Shown here: positions 15,301 to 27,770 of the stretch, piece by piece
How positions within the stretch are numbered: position 1 is the first letter of the stretch
Layout of the letters: each line of letters opens with the position of its first letter
NCBI GenBank assembly: GCA_035610835.1
Contig: CM069441.1
Location: 158,068,996-158,132,995 of the forward strand
Origin: Ophiura sarsii
Taxonomy: Eukaryota; Echinodermata; Ophiuroidea; Amphilepidida; Ophiuridae
DNA: 64,000 nt
Direction: 5' to 3'
Position numbers and translations under genes: made by a program
Notes under the pieces: model-generated
What the model saw: only the letters and a program-made list of their open reading frames with translations
Database searches by the model: none
What the model was told of the DNA's origin: nothing

Positions 15301-18300
15301 GGAAGACAGAATATCGGATTATTGTAGGCATTTAATACTTACGATCCCCACAGACCAGAGTATGATATCCAGTATTATATGTACATCCATAGGGATCTGG
15401 AAGACAGAATATCGGATTCTTGTAGGCATTTAATACTTACGATCCCCACAGTCCAGAGTATGATATCCAGTATTACATGTACATCCATGTGGATCAGGAA
15501 GACAGAATATCGGATTCTTGTAGGTATTTGATACTTACAATCCCCACAGTCCAGAGTATGATATCCAGTATTACATGTACATCCATAGGGATCAGGAAGA
15601 CAGAATATCGGATTCTTGTAGGTATTTAATACTTACGATCCACACAGACCAGAGTATGATATATATTATTACATGTACATACATATGGATCAGGAATACA
15701 GAATATCGGATTCTTGTAGGCATTTAATACTTACGATCCCCACAGTCCAGAGTATGATATCCAGTATTACATGTACATCCATAGGGATCAGGAAGACAGA
15801 ATATCGGATTCTTGTAGGTATTTAATACTTACGATCCACACAGACCAGAGTATGATATATATTATTACATGTACATACATATGGATCAGGAATACAGAAT
15901 ATCGGATTCTTGTAGGCATTTAATACTTACGATCACCACAGTCCAGAGTATGATATCCAGTATTACATGTACATCCATAGGGATCAGGAAGACAGAATAT
16001 CGGATTCTTGTAGGTAGGCCTATTTAATACTTACGATCCCCACAGTCCAGAGCATGATATCCAGTATTACATGTACATTCATAGGGATCAGGAAGACAGA
16101 ATATCGGATTCTTGTAGGCATTTAATACTTACGATCCCCACAGTACAGAGTATGATATCTATTATTACATGTACATACATATGGATCAGGAATACAGAAT
16201 ATCGGATTCTTGTAGGCATTTAATACTTACAATCCCCACAGTCCAGAGTATGATATCCAGTATTACATGTACATCCATAGGAATCAGGAAAACAGAATAT
16301 CGGATTCTTGTAGGTATTTGATACTTACGATCCCCACAGTCCAGAGTATGATATCCAGTATTATATGTACATCCATAGGGATCAGGAAGACAGAATATCG
16401 GATTCTTGTAGGTATTTAATACTTACGATCCACACAGACCAGAGTATGATATCTATTATAACATGTACATACATATGGATCAGGAATACAGAATATCGGA
16501 TTCTTGTAGGCATTTAATACTTACGATCCCCACAGTCCAGAGTATGATATCCAGTATTACATGTACATCCATAGGGATCAGGAAGACAGAATATCGGATT
16601 CTTGTAGGCATTTAATACTTACGATCACCACAGTCCAGAGTATGATATCCAGTATTACATGTACATCCATAGGGATCAGGAAGACAGAATATCGGATTCT
16701 TGTAGGCATTTAATACTTACGATCCCCACAGTCCATAGTATGATATCCAGTATTACATGTACATCCATAGGGATCAGGAAGACAGAATATCGGATTCTTG
16801 TAGGCATTTAATACTTACGATCCCCACAGTCCAGAGTATGATATCCAGTAAGTATTACATGTACATCCATAGGGATCAGGAAGACAGAATATCGGATTCT
16901 TGTAGGTATTTAATACTTAAGATCCCCACAGTCCAGAGTATGATATCCAGTATTACATGTACATCCATAGGGATCAGGAAGACAGAATATCGGATTCTTG
17001 TAGGCATTTAATACTTACGATCCCCACAGTCCAGAGTATGATATCCAGTATTACATGTACATCCATAGGGATCAGGAAGACAGAATATCGGATTCTTGTA
17101 GGCATTTAATACTTACGATCCCCACAGTCCAGAGTATGATATCCAGTATTACATGTACATCCATAGGGATCAGGAAGACAGAATATCGGATTATTGTAGG
17201 CATTTAATACTTACGATCACCACAGTCCAGAGTATGATATCCAGTATTACATGTACATCCATAGGGATCAGGAAGACAGAATATCGGATTCTTGTAGGCA
17301 TTTAATACTTACGATCCCCACAGACCAGAGTATGATATCCAGTATTATATGTACATCCATAGGAATCAGGAAGACAGAATATCGGATTCTTGTAGGTATT
17401 TAATACTTACGATCCCCACAGTCCAGAGTATGATATCCAGTATTACATGTACATCCATGTGGATCAGGAAGACAGAATATCGGATTCTTGTAGGTATTTG
17501 ATACTTACAATCCTCACAGTCCAGAGTATGATATCCAGTATTACATGTACATCCATAGGGATCAGGAAGACAGAATATCGGATTCTTGTAGGTATTTAAT
17601 ACTTACGATCCACACAGACCAGAGTATGATATATATTATTACATGTACATACATATGGATCAGGAATACAGAATATCGGATTCTTGTAGGCATTTAATAC
17701 TTACGATCCCCACAGTCCAGAGTATGATATCCAGTATTACATGTACATCCATAGGGATCAGGAAGACAGAATATCGGATTCTTGTAGGCATTTAATACTT
17801 ACGATCACCACAGTCCAGAGTATGATATCCAGTATTACATGTACATCCATAGGGATCAGGAAGACAGAATATCGGATTCTTGTAGGCATTTAATACTTAC
17901 GATCCCCACAGTCCATAGTATGATATCCAGTATTACATGTACATCCATAGGGATCAGGAAGACAGAATATCGGATTCTTGTAGGCATTTAATACTTACGA
18001 TCCCCACAGTCCAGAGTATGATATCCAGTAAGTATTACATGTACATCCATAGGGATCAGGAAGACAGAATATCGGATTCTTGTAGGTATTTAATACTTAA
18101 GATCCCCACAGTCCAGAGTATGATATCCAGTATTACATGTACATCCATAGGGATCAGGAAGACAGAATATCGGATTCTTGTAGGCATTTAATACTTACGA
18201 TCCCCACAGTCCAGAGTATGATATCCAGTATTACATGTACATCCATAGGGATCAGGAAGACAGAATATCGGATTCTTGTAGGCATTTAATACTTACGATC

Positions 18301-21300
18301 CCCACAGTCCAGAGTATGATATCCAGTATTACATGTACATCCATAGGGATCAGGAAGACAGAATATCGGATTATTGTAGGCATTTAATACTTACGATCAC
18401 CACAGTCCAGAGTATGATATCCAGTATTACATGTACATCCATAGGGATCAGGAAGACAGAATATCGGATTATTGTAGGCATTTAATACTTACGATCACCA
18501 CAGTCCAGAGTATGATATCCAGTATTACATGTACATCCATAGGGATCTGGAAGACAGAATATCGGATTCTTGTAGGTAGGCCTATTTAATACTTACGATC
18601 CCCACAGTCCAGAGTATGATATCCAGTATTACATGTACATCCATAGGGATCTGGAAGACAGAATATCGGATTCTTGTAGGTAGGCCTATTTAATACTTAC
18701 GATCCCCACAGTCCAGAGCATGATATCCAGTATTACATGTACATTCATAGGGATCAGGAAGACAGAATATCGGATTCTTGTAGGCATTTTATACTTACGA
18801 TCCCCACAGTACAGAGTATGATATCTATTATTACATGTACATACATATGGATCAGGAATACAGAATATCGGATTCTTGTAGGCATTTAATACTTACAATC
18901 CCCACAGTCCAGAGTATGATATCCAGTATTACATGTACATCCATAGGAATCAGGAAAACAGAATATCGGATTCTTGTAGGTATTTGATACTTACGATCCC
19001 CACAGTCCAGAGTATGATATCCAGTATTACATGTACATCCATAGGGATCAGGAAGACAGAATATCGGATTCTTGTAGGCATTTAATACTTACGATCCCCA
19101 CAGTCCAGAGTATGATATCCAGTATTACATGTACATCCATAGGGATCAGGAAGACAGAATATCGGATTCTTGTAGGCATTTAATACTTACGATCACCACA
19201 GTCCAGAGTATGATATCCAGTATTACATGTACATCCATAGGGATCAGGAAGACAGAATATCGGATTCTTGTAGGTATTTAATACTTAAGATCCCCACAGT
19301 CCAGAGTATGATATCCAGTATTACATGTACATCCATAGGGATCAGGAAGACAGAATATCGGATTCTTGTAGGCATTTAATACTTACGATCCCCACAGTCC
19401 AGAGTATGATATCCAGTATTACATGTACATCCATAGGGATCAGGAAGACAGAATATCGGATTCTTGTAGGCATTTAATACTTACGATCCCCACAGTCCAG
19501 AGTATGATATCCAGTATTACATGTACATCCATAGGGATCAGGAAGACAGAATATCGGATTATTGTAGGCATTTAATACTTACGATCACCACAGTCCAGAG
19601 TATGATATCCAGTATTACATGTACATCCATAGGGATCAGGAAGACAGAATATCGGATTATTGTAGGCATTTAATACTTACGATCACCACAGTCCAGAGTA
19701 TGATATCCAGTATTACATGTACATCCATAGGGATCTGGAAGACAGAATATCGGATTCTTGTAGGTAGGCCTATTTAATACTTACGATCCCCACAGTCCAG
19801 AGTATGATATCCAGTATTACATGTACATCCATAGGGATCTGGAAGACAGAATATCGGATTCTTGTAGGTAGGCCTATTTAATACTTACGATCCCCACAGT
19901 CCAGAGCATGATATCCAGTATTACATGTACATTCATAGGGATCAGGAAGACAGAATATCGGATTCTTGTAGGCATTTAATACTTACAATCCCCACAGTCC
20001 AGAGTATGATATCTATTATCTATTAGTATGATATCCAGTATTACATGTACATCCATAGGGATCAGGAAGACAGAATATCGGATTCTTGTAGGCATTTAAT
20101 ACTTACGATCCCCACAGTCCAGAGTATGATATCCAGTAAGTATTACATGTACATCCATAGGGATCAGGAAGACAGAATATCGGATTCTTGTAGGTATTTA
20201 ATACTTAAGATCCCCACAGTCCAGAGTATGATATCCAGTATTACATGTACATCCATAGGGATCAGGAAGACAGAATATCGGATTCTTGTAGGCATTTAAT
20301 ACTTACGATCCCCACAGTCCAGAGTATGATATCCAGTATTACATGTACATCCATAGGGATCAGGAAGACAGAATATCGGATTCTTGTAGGCATTTAATAC
20401 TTACGATCCCCACAGTCCAGAGTATGATATCCAGTATTACATGTACATCCATAGGGATCAGGAAGACAGAATATCGGATTATTGTAGGCATTTAATACTT
20501 ACGATCACCACAGTCCAGAGTATGATATCCAGTATTACATGTACATCCATAGGGATCAGGAAGACAGAATATCGGATTATTGTAGGCATTTAATACTTAC
20601 GATCACCACAGTCCAGAGTATGATATCCAGTATTACATGTACATCCATAGGGATCTGGAAGACAGAATATCGGATTCTTGTAGGTAGGCCTATTTAATAC
20701 TTACGATCCCCACAGTCCAGAGTATGATATCCAGTATTACATGTACATCCATAGGGATCTGGAAGACAGAATATCGGATTCTTGTAGGTAGGCCTATTTA
20801 ATACTTACGATCCCCACAGTCCAGAGCATGATATCCAGTATTACATGTACATCCATAGGGATCAGGAAGACAGAATATCGGATTCTTGTAGGCATTTTAT
20901 ACTTACGATCACCACAGTCCAGAGTATGATATCCAGTATTACATGTACATCCATAGGGATCAGGAAGACAGAATATCGGATTATTGTAGGCATTTAATAC
21001 TTACGATCACCACAGTCCAGAGTATGATATCCAGTATTACATGTACATCCATAGGGATCTGGAAGACAGAATATCGGATTCTTGTAGGTAGGCCTATTTA
21101 ATACTTACGATCCCCACAGTCCAGAGTATGATATCCAGTATTACATGTACATCCATAGGGATCTGGAAGACAGAATATCGGATTCTTGTAGGTAGGCCTA
21201 TTTAATACTTACGATCCCCACAGTCCAGAGCATGATATCCAGTATTACATGTACATTCATAAGGATCAGGAAGACAGAATATCGGATTCTTGTAGGCATT

Positions 21301-23929
21301 TAATACTTACGATCCCCACAGTACAGAGTATGATATCTATTATTACATGTACATACATATGGATCAGGAATACAGAATATCGGATTCTTGTAGGCATTTA
21401 ATACTTACAATCCCCACAGTCCAGAGTATGATATCCAGTATTACATGTACATCCATAGGAATCAGGAAAACAGAATATCGGATTCTTGTAGGTATTTGAT
21501 ACTTACGATCCCCACAGTCCAGAGTATGATATCCAGTATTACATGTACATCCATAGGGATCAGGAAGACAGAATATCGGATTCTTGTAGGTATTTAATAC
21601 TTACGATCCACACAGACCAGAGTATGATATCTATTATTACATGTACATACATATGGATCAGGAATACAGAATATCGGATTCTTGTAGGCATTTAATACTT
21701 ACGATCCCCACAGTCCAGAGTATGATATCCAGTATTACATGTACATCCATAGGGATCAGGAAGACAGAATATCGGATTCTTGTAGGCATTTAATACTTAC
21801 GATCACCACAGTCCAGAGTATGATATCCAGTATTACATGTACATCCATAGGGATCAGGAAGACAGAATATCGGATTCTTGTAGGCATTTAATACTTACGA
21901 TCCCCACAGTCCATAGTATGATATCCAGTATTACATGTACATCCATAGGGATCAGGAAGACAGAATATCGGATTCTTGTAGGCATTTAATACTTACGATC
22001 CCCACAGTCCAGAGTATGATATCCAGTAAGTATTACATGTACATCCATAGGGATCAGGAAGACAGAATATCGGATTCTTGTAGGTATTTAATACTTAAGA
22101 TCCCCACAGTCCAGAGTATGATATCCAGTATTACATGTACATCCATAGGGATCAGGAAGACAGAATATCGGATTCTTGTAGGCATTTAATACTTACGATC
22201 CCCACAGTCCAGAGTATGATATCCAGTATTACATGTACATCCATAGGGATCAGGAAGACAGAATATCGGATTCTTGTAGGCATTTAATACTTACGATCCC
22301 CACAGTCCAGAGTATGATATCCAGTATTACATGTACATCCATAGGGATCAGGAAGACAGAATATCGGATTATTGTAGGCATTTAATACTTACGATCACCA
22401 CAGTCCAGAGTATGATATCCAGTATTACATGTACATCCATAGGGATCAGGAAGACAGAATATCGGATTATTGTAGGCATTTAATACTTACGATCACCACA
22501 GTCCAGAGTATGATATCCAGTATTACATGTACATCCATAGGGATCTGGAAGACAGAATATCGGATTCTTGTAGGTAGGCCTATTTAATACTTACGATCCC
22601 CACAGTCCAGAGTATGATATCCAGTATTACATGTACATCCATAGGGATCTGGAAGACAGAATATCGGATTCTTGTAGGTAGGCCTATTTAATACTTACGA
22701 TCCCCACAGTCCAGAGCATGATATCCAGTATTACATGTACATTCATAGGGATCAGGAAGACAGAATATCGGATTCTTGTAGGCATTTTATACTTACGATC
22801 CCCACAGTACAGAGTATGATATCTATTATTACATGTACATACATATGGATCAGGAATACAGAATATCGGATTCTTGTAGGCATTTAATACTTACAATCCC
22901 CACAGTCCAGAGTATGATATCCAGTATTACATGTACATCCATAGGAATCAGGAAAACAGAATATCGGATTCTTGTAGGTATTTGATACTTACGATCCCCA
23001 CAGTCCAGAGTATGATATCCAGTATTACATGTACATCCATAGGGATCAGGAAGACAGAATATCGGATTCTTGTAGGCATTTAATACTTACGATCCCCACA
23101 GTCCAGAGTATGATATCCAGTATTACATGTACATCCATAGGGATCAGGAAGACAGAATATCGCGGATTCTTGTAGGTATTTGATACTTACGATCCCCACA
23201 GTAAAGACTATGATATCCAGCATCCTTATAGGGATCAGGAAGACAGAATATCGGATTCTTGTAGGCATTTAATACTTACGATCCCCACAGTCCAGAGTAT
23301 GATATCCAGTATTACATGTACATCCTTAGGGATCAGGAAGACAGAATATCGGATTCTTGTAGGCATTTAATACTTACGATCCCCACAGTACAGAGTATGA
23401 TATCTATTATTACATGTACATACATACATATGGATCAGGAATACAGAATATCGGATTCTTGTAGGCATTTAATACTCACGATCCCCACAGTCCAGAGTAT
23501 GATATCCAGTATTACATGTACATCCATAGGGATCAGGAAGACAGAATATCGGATTCTTGTAGGCATTTAATACTTACGATCCCCACAGTCCAGAGTATGA
23601 TATTCAGTATTACATGTACATCCATAGGGATCAGGAAGACAGAATATCGGATTATTGTAGGCATTTAATACTTACGATCCACACAGACCAGAGTATGATA
23701 TCCAGTATTACAAGTACATCCATAGGGATCAGGAAGACAGAATATCGGATTCTTGTTGGCATTTAATACTTACGATCCCCACAGTCCAGAGTATGATATC
23801 CAGTATTACATGTACATCCATAGGGATCAGGAAGACAGAATATCGGATTGCTACAGGCATCTTCTGGATCTGTGTATCTCTGTGTACATCTAAACTCACA
23901 GTTTATACCAAATCTGTTTCCACCACAAC
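71..23929 (-). CDS. Tie-like: Tie-like receptor gene, left-hand tandem paralog (EGF exons only in window)
   Basis: Four EGF exons at 23,774-23,929, 2,129-2,263, 977-1,132 and 71-199 match the four EGF exons of the right-hand gene in order, phase and flanking intron sequence. Bases 1-2,890 align with about 51,400-54,180, including a poly-G run and a purine-rich tract, so this is a tandem segmental duplication with an offset near 51.43 kb. All four exons are open. The Ig, FN3 and kinase exons would lie left of position 1. The intron between the first and second EGF exons is about 21.5 kb because the 98-bp array has grown there and a LINE has inserted. I found no N-terminal exons between 23,930 and 31,700. 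Whether this copy is functional cannot be judged here. Confidence 0.8.
275..326 (+). repeat. Poly-G run of 52 bases
   Basis: Homopolymer in the intron upstream of left EGF exon 4. The paralogous intron has a 35-base poly-G at 51,721-51,755. True length is uncertain because such runs are hard to sequence. Confidence 0.95.
977..1132 (-). CDS. EGF-like exon 3, left Tie-like gene
   Basis: Phase 1-1 exon of 156 bp encoding VCPNDYYGTQC, then [17 protein letters not shown] and a C-terminal APGYTVYDSDN segment. The donor is CAAG|GTATGTAATT and the acceptor is ...GTTACAG. The paralog at 52,396-52,557 is two codons longer. Confidence 0.85.
2129..2263 (-). CDS. EGF-like exon 2, left Tie-like gene
   Basis: Phase 1-1 exon of 135 bp encoding [23 protein letters not shown] and [11 protein letters not shown], a classic eight-cysteine EGF/laminin-like spacing. 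The donor is CAAA|GTAAGGG. The matching exon at 53,545-53,679 has a few substitutions (for example QQCHC versus QECNC). Confidence 0.88.
2479..2660 (+). repeat. Purine-rich GGGAAA tract, left intron
   Basis: About 180 bases that are almost pure A/G on the plus strand, with irregular GGGAAAAGG words. The paralog is at 53,897-54,030. Long open frames on both strands here are composition artefacts. Confidence 0.9.
2870..2985 (-). repeat. Left remnant of the 98-bp array
   Basis: About one unit of the 98-bp EGF-derived repeat lies left of the LINE insertion. The array resumes at about 6,020, so the LINE has split it. Confidence 0.85.
3003..4730 (-). pseudogene. Reverse transcriptase of the CR1-like LINE (frameshifted)
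   Basis: A 444-residue open stretch (3,396-4,730) carries the RT signatures VTPIFKKG, RPVSLTS, YAKAFDTVPH, GVPQGSVLGPLLF and FADDTKIY. Frame breaks near 3,440 and 3,187 shift the C-terminal part, which continues as IQRRATKMV and then INQWNELPREVVNA up to a stop near 3,050. The FADD-type catalytic box and the C-terminal IQRRATK region fit CR1/Jockey-group LINEs. The element is dead as it stands. Confidence 0.85.
5127..5408 (-). pseudogene. Endonuclease N-terminus of the CR1-like LINE
   Basis: Encodes YTNAQSIMNKRHEF and PQVIGITESWIN, the start of an AP-type LINE endonuclease (the N of TNAQS and the E of TESW are catalytic in the family). The coding breaks off after about 35 residues of the domain and the rest is deleted. 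Confidence 0.75.
5590..5940 (-). pseudogene. LINE ORF1-like remnant
   Basis: The minus strand encodes KFRKVFISPDLTFQERE followed by charged KLRTELKERRE. This is the ISPDLTxxER plus basic helix commonly seen in the first ORF of CR1-like LINEs. Stops and frame changes interrupt it on both sides. Confidence 0.6.
6140..9665 (-). repeat. Duplicated 18-unit block inside the 98-bp array
   Basis: Bases 6,140-7,900 recur at about 7,905-9,665 with an offset of 1,765 bp (18 units plus 1). The order of variant units is the same (CCTACG, ATATACG, ACACAGACC, CCAGCG, AGTAAAGAC), with a very few differences. This shows recent block duplication. Confidence 0.88.
10149..22189 (-). repeat. Higher-order blocks in the right part of the 98-bp array
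   Basis: The same variant string (a unit with the 4-base TAAG insertion followed by a unit with CTTAAG) recurs starting near 10,149, 11,635, 13,605, 16,757, 17,937, 20,045 and 21,935. Spacings are 1.18 to 3.15 kb and sequence is almost identical between blocks. This indicates repeated unequal exchange or conversion of multi-unit blocks. Confidence 0.85.
23774..23929 (-). CDS. EGF-like exon 1 (Tie signature), left gene; parent of the 98-bp array
   Basis: Phase 1-1 exon of 156 bp. The acceptor is TTATTTGTAAG|GTTGTGG. It encodes [14 protein letters not shown] and then [22 protein letters not shown], closely resembling the Tie-family EGF signature [11 protein letters not shown]. The donor is GGATC|GTAAGTATT. 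Only this copy has the 5' half of the exon and a usable acceptor. The 98-bp array begins at its donor and repeats only its 3' half. Confidence 0.88.
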
Positions 23930-24860
23930 CTTACAAATAAGCAAAGATATTTGTTTGTTTGTTTTATTATCAAATGAGATATAGTCATAGAAATTATACT
24001 AAGAAGCTAACTGTCATTGCTATATCGACGGTAATGTACCCACAGCTTATTTAAGAAACTGTTTACCATCTAATTTACACAAAATAATAAGGATAGCATT
24101 ATGGATTGGTATTGTATTGTTGTAGTATTGTAGCTCAAAATGTCTTGATAGCGATGCAGACCACCTCAAATGTTGTACACAAAAAAACCAGAAAACTCGT
24201 GTTTTTGTTTGATTTTTGATTTTCTAACGCCCCCCCCCCCCCTCATAAACAAATTTATTCCCAATATCCCAACTGATCTGATTACAATATTCATAAAATG
24301 CAAATGACGCCACGCCCCTACTGTGTCACTGTCAGACGAAGCCATCCACAATTTAAAATTCGTATTTTGTTCTACGTAAATTAATTTCAAATAACCAATT
24401 CTGAATGTTTCGTGTCATATAAAAACTAAATTCTGCCATCATTAAAGCAAATCAGTTCTACTCTAAATCACAATCAGCTTTTTTTTACCATTGGTGTACT
24501 ATTATTGTGCCACAAATCATGTTTTCAGCCGATGAAATCAACCACGTCTTAGGTCGTCTGGTTAGCTACGACAATGATAGTGCGCCTCCTACAAAAGCTT
24601 CACCCGTTAATTTGGTTTTAGTAGGCGAAATTTTGTATGAGGAGTGACCTCTCCCATAATTATAGACTCCCTGATGGCATCAGAAAATAGGACAAAAGAC
24701 CAGGCCGAAATTTATAATTATAGCAGGTTTGCAATCCTTCAATTGCTTTGTCCAACTCTCATGACAGTTGAAGGGGAGACAGGTTTTTGTAGTAGTACTT
24801 CCCAAAAGTAAGTTTCAGCATTTGTCTTGATTTACTCCTTTTATGACTATGCAAGATATA
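23930..24860. other. Intergenic or 5' intron sequence, nothing recognised
   Basis: AT-rich sequence upstream of left EGF exon 1. The first 120 bases are paralogous to 61,023-61,140. There is a short poly-C run at 24,231-24,242. I see no exon with Ig coding. Confidence 0.6.
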
Positions 24861-25294
24861 CAGGGTGAGTCAAAGTATTCAGGTCCCGTTTTCAACAAAT
24901 CAGGAAAGATACTTCCTGTCAGAAGTTAACCAATTTCTTTATTGATTATAAGAGCAGACACACTTCTTCATATTTAGTGAAGTTTTCGAGACAATACCTA
25001 ATTGCGCGCCATAATTACAACATATTTACGAGAAAAAAACCCCACGATATCCAAAGTGTTCCAAGTATACAGGAATGAAGCCAAGTTGGTGGATGTTACC
25101 ACTCTGCAGAATTAGTTATTCACCCTATACAACACAACAACACACTTTTTACCTGTTTACATTTTATAAATAAACCAGCATTTGATATATAAACCTAATT
25201 TAAACATTTTTCTTGAATCCCTGATAATTAAAACGACATCGCATGAAAAATATTGACATGTTATGACATAACAGTATTGCACACACATATTCAT

Positions 25295-25794
25295 TAATCA
25301 AATCAAATCAAATCAAAATTTATTTCCATAAAAACAACATTACATCAAAAATGTAAAACTTAAAAACAACAAAAGCGTATGGAGGAGTAGGCTGAAAAGC
25401 CAATAAGGCCTATAAATAGCCTACCCCTTTAATACAATACAATACAGTACATATGTTACATATTTAATACATATCATATTGTAAGGGGCCTGAGCTTTCG
25501 ATCCTAGCAGAATCTTTATCAAAGGCAGAATGAGACAAGATACACACACTTATATATAAACATAGGTACCAACGAGAAGGACAAAGAAAACAAAGGACAG
25601 GAAGCAAAACAATAGAGAAACAATAGAGGGGTTTAAAATCAACAACAAAAGGGATGTCAGGAGTGGGTAAATTAAGTGGATTAGTGTAACACAAGTAAAA
25701 ATTAGAATAAAGGTTATAAAGATGATAAGAGAGTATTATTGATTGACTAAAAAACAAGACATAAATGGAAGGAGGAAGAGTCATAACAGGATTA
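25295..25794 (-). mobile_element. LINE or SINE 3' fragment with AATCA-type tail
   Basis: Starts with repeated AATCAAATCAAATCAAA, then TTTATTTCC on the plus strand. This is the usual tail of a minus-oriented non-LTR element. No coding recognised; the fragment runs into the gap. Confidence 0.5.
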
Positions 25795-25894
25795 NNNNNN
25801 NNNNNNNNNNNNNNNNNNNNNNNNNNNNNNNNNNNNNNNNNNNNNNNNNNNNNNNNNNNNNNNNNNNNNNNNNNNNNNNNNNNNNNNNNNNNNN
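25795..25894. other. Assembly gap of exactly 100 N
   Basis: A run of 100 N, the conventional length for a gap of unknown size. It lies between the two Tie-like genes, so order and distance across it depend on scaffolding. Confidence 0.99.
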
Positions 25895-26689
25895 GTAGAT
25901 TATCATTGATGCTATTTATCATGCTTAATTACACACTGAATGATGATTGTAATTTAAAAGAGTTTTCTGCACATGAAAAGTGGCCAAAGCTGAATAGGAC
26001 ACACCTGAGAAGATTTGCCATCATTTGATAACGAAAGCTCCCAAATGGACAGAAGAAAATTCTTATGACACATGACAGATCGTTGAACATGATTAATTAG
26101 TACTTGACGGCCAATTTTATTATTTTTCATTGCTAAAAACTTTTTTGACATTCCCTGTATTCGGAACTACTGCAACATTGCAATACATACAGGCATCTTA
26201 ATACATTACGATTATATAAATTGCGTGTCCAAAAAACTGGGTCCAAAACCTGCAGAGCTTATAACTGCACACGTAGGACACGTAGCTGCTTAAATATACC
26301 TGACCTTTATTGGTGAAATTCTAGACCAATCAGATGTCGACTTTCTGAAATACAAAGTTTTCAATTGACCGTGGTCAGATTTCTTTTTTAAATTTAACAA
26401 TAAACCAAACATGCGTTGCATCTGTGCGCAAGTTTTCCATGCACGACGTTTATTCTCCAAAATAACTAATGTTTGGTAAAATAGGGTTAAATTACAGATA
26501 TTAGATCAATATTCAGCATTAGAAGTACCCATTGTAGTATACCTTATTATTGAACTTTGAGTCAGTAGGATGCGCAAATACAACGCATGGACGGATTATG
26601 GGTAAAATAGGAAGAACAACTCACATCCGATTAGTCTCATAATTTCACCAATTAATGTCAGATATATTGACTTGTGTATTATTATTATT

Positions 26690-27770
26690 ATTATAATAGG
26701 TACTTATAAAGCGCTCTTAAAAAGCACAGCGCTTAAACAACGCCCCCGAAAACAATATACAGCAGACATAATACACAAAACATAATACAATATTACAAAG
26801 TTACACATTTGGAAAAAAATAGGTCTTTAAAAGACTCTTAAAAGCAGGCACAGTCCTAGCCTCTCTGACATAAACAGGAAGCTTATTCCAGAGCTGAGGT
26901 CCGAAAACAGTGAGACAACAATCACCAGCTCTTTTGTGGGAACGAACGGGATTGAGCTTTGTTATGTCAGATGAAGAACGAAGTCTGTGCCTGCTTCTAG
27001 TAGTATCAGGATGATTGTACAACGTGACTAGATTCTGTAGATAAGCTGGAGCACGATACCCGATATGCACTTATATACCGGCAACATGATTTTGAAATGT
27101 ATTCTTTCTTTGAATGGAGCCAGTGTAAGGAACGCAACTGTTTGACAGAGCACCTGTCTCGTCCACATGCAAAGACTAGTCTGGTAGCTTCAGGGGCGTT
27201 ACAGAGGTTGGTTGTCAGGGGGGGGGGGGGGCACAGCCAAAAAAAATCCTGGTTAGAATAATTCCGTCCCGGAATTTTTCGTAAAAGTCAGTCACCTCGT
27301 GAATTTCACGTAAGTGTGGGGGGGGGGGGGGGAGGTAGGGTCAAAACATTTCGCACGGTCACAAAAAACACAACAGTCAACAATTTGTTGACTGTTGTGC
27401 TTTTTGTACTGCGAAAATGTCTTTCTTTCTTTCTTTCCCTTTCTTCTTTTCTTTCTTTCACTTTTTTTTCTCCTTTTCCTTTTTCTTTTCCCTCCCTTTT
27501 TCCTTTCTCTCTCTCTTTTCTTTACCTTTCCCCCTTCTTTTCCTCTTTTCCATTCCCCCCATTTTTCCTGGTGGGTAGGTTTGAATTTCCTGCTGAGCAC
27601 CTTTTTAGATCAGCTTCACGAGCTCCGTACAAGAGGGAATTGGCATAATCAATGCGAGACAAGACAAGTGCTCTGACGGCATGATGGCACGCTTCCTGGC
27701 TAAGGAAGCGACGAATCCGCCATAAGTTACGAATGTGGAAGTTCAAAGTATTACGTATAAAATATGAAGT
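26690..27770 (-). mobile_element. L2/CR1-like LINE 3' fragment, interrupted
   Basis: Minus-strand remnants of the RT C-terminus: CHHAVRALVLSRIDYANSLL (27,600-27,700) and then FGPQLWNKLPVYVREA (26,800-27,060). The 3' end carries an ATT-type tail at about 26,680. A block of about 380 bases at 27,205-27,590, with G runs and a CT-rich stretch, splits it. Confidence 0.75.
27417..27575 (+). repeat. Pyrimidine-rich tract
   Basis: About 160 bases of nearly pure C/T on the plus strand, next to a poly-G run at 27,318-27,331. Open frames here are composition artefacts. Confidence 0.9.

Larger units (their letters stand above)
6020..23773 (-). repeat. 98-bp EGF-exon-derived tandem array, about 180 units
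   Basis: Regular 98-bp period (for example 9,917 to 10,015). On the minus strand each unit is about 76 bases from the 3' half of EGF exon 1 ([12 protein letters not shown] to LDCGD), then GTAAGTATTAA, joined at ATGCC back to mid-exon. The putative intron part is only 22 bases, too short to splice, and read-through meets TAA in the exon frame. Variants include TATCTATTATTAC, GGATTATTG, a 6-base AGGCCT insertion, a 4-base TAAG insertion and CTTAAG (donor lost). Repeated plus-strand 84-residue open frames are by-products of the repeat. Confidence 0.95.
24861..26157. mobile_element. Mariner-like DNA transposon (non-autonomous), with internal gap
   Basis: Flanked by TA on both sides. The left end is CAGGGTGAGTCAAAG and the right end, reverse-complemented, is CAGGGAATGTCAAAA, typical of Tc1/mariner termini. 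No transposase coding is visible. A LINE 3' tail and the 100-N gap lie inside. Confidence 0.6.

Noticed and set aside
10149..22189. Repeated plus-strand open frames of 84 residues beginning [10 protein letters not shown]
   Set aside because: They arise from the 98-bp repeat read on the non-coding strand. The source exon is on the minus strand, and the frames recur only where the same indel variants occur.
6020..23773. CRISPR-like array because of regular short repeats
   Set aside because: The whole 98-bp unit is repeated with no unique spacers, the setting is eukaryotic and the unit is a recognisable piece of an EGF exon.
6020..23773. About 180 small functional EGF exons joined in one giant protein
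   Set aside because: Units contain only half an EGF domain, the intervening intron-like part is 22 bases, and 98 is not a multiple of 3 with stops after each donor.
24166..24390. Minus-strand 74-residue frame as an upstream exon of the left gene
   Set aside because: It crosses a poly-C run and shows no Ig or signal-peptide pattern.
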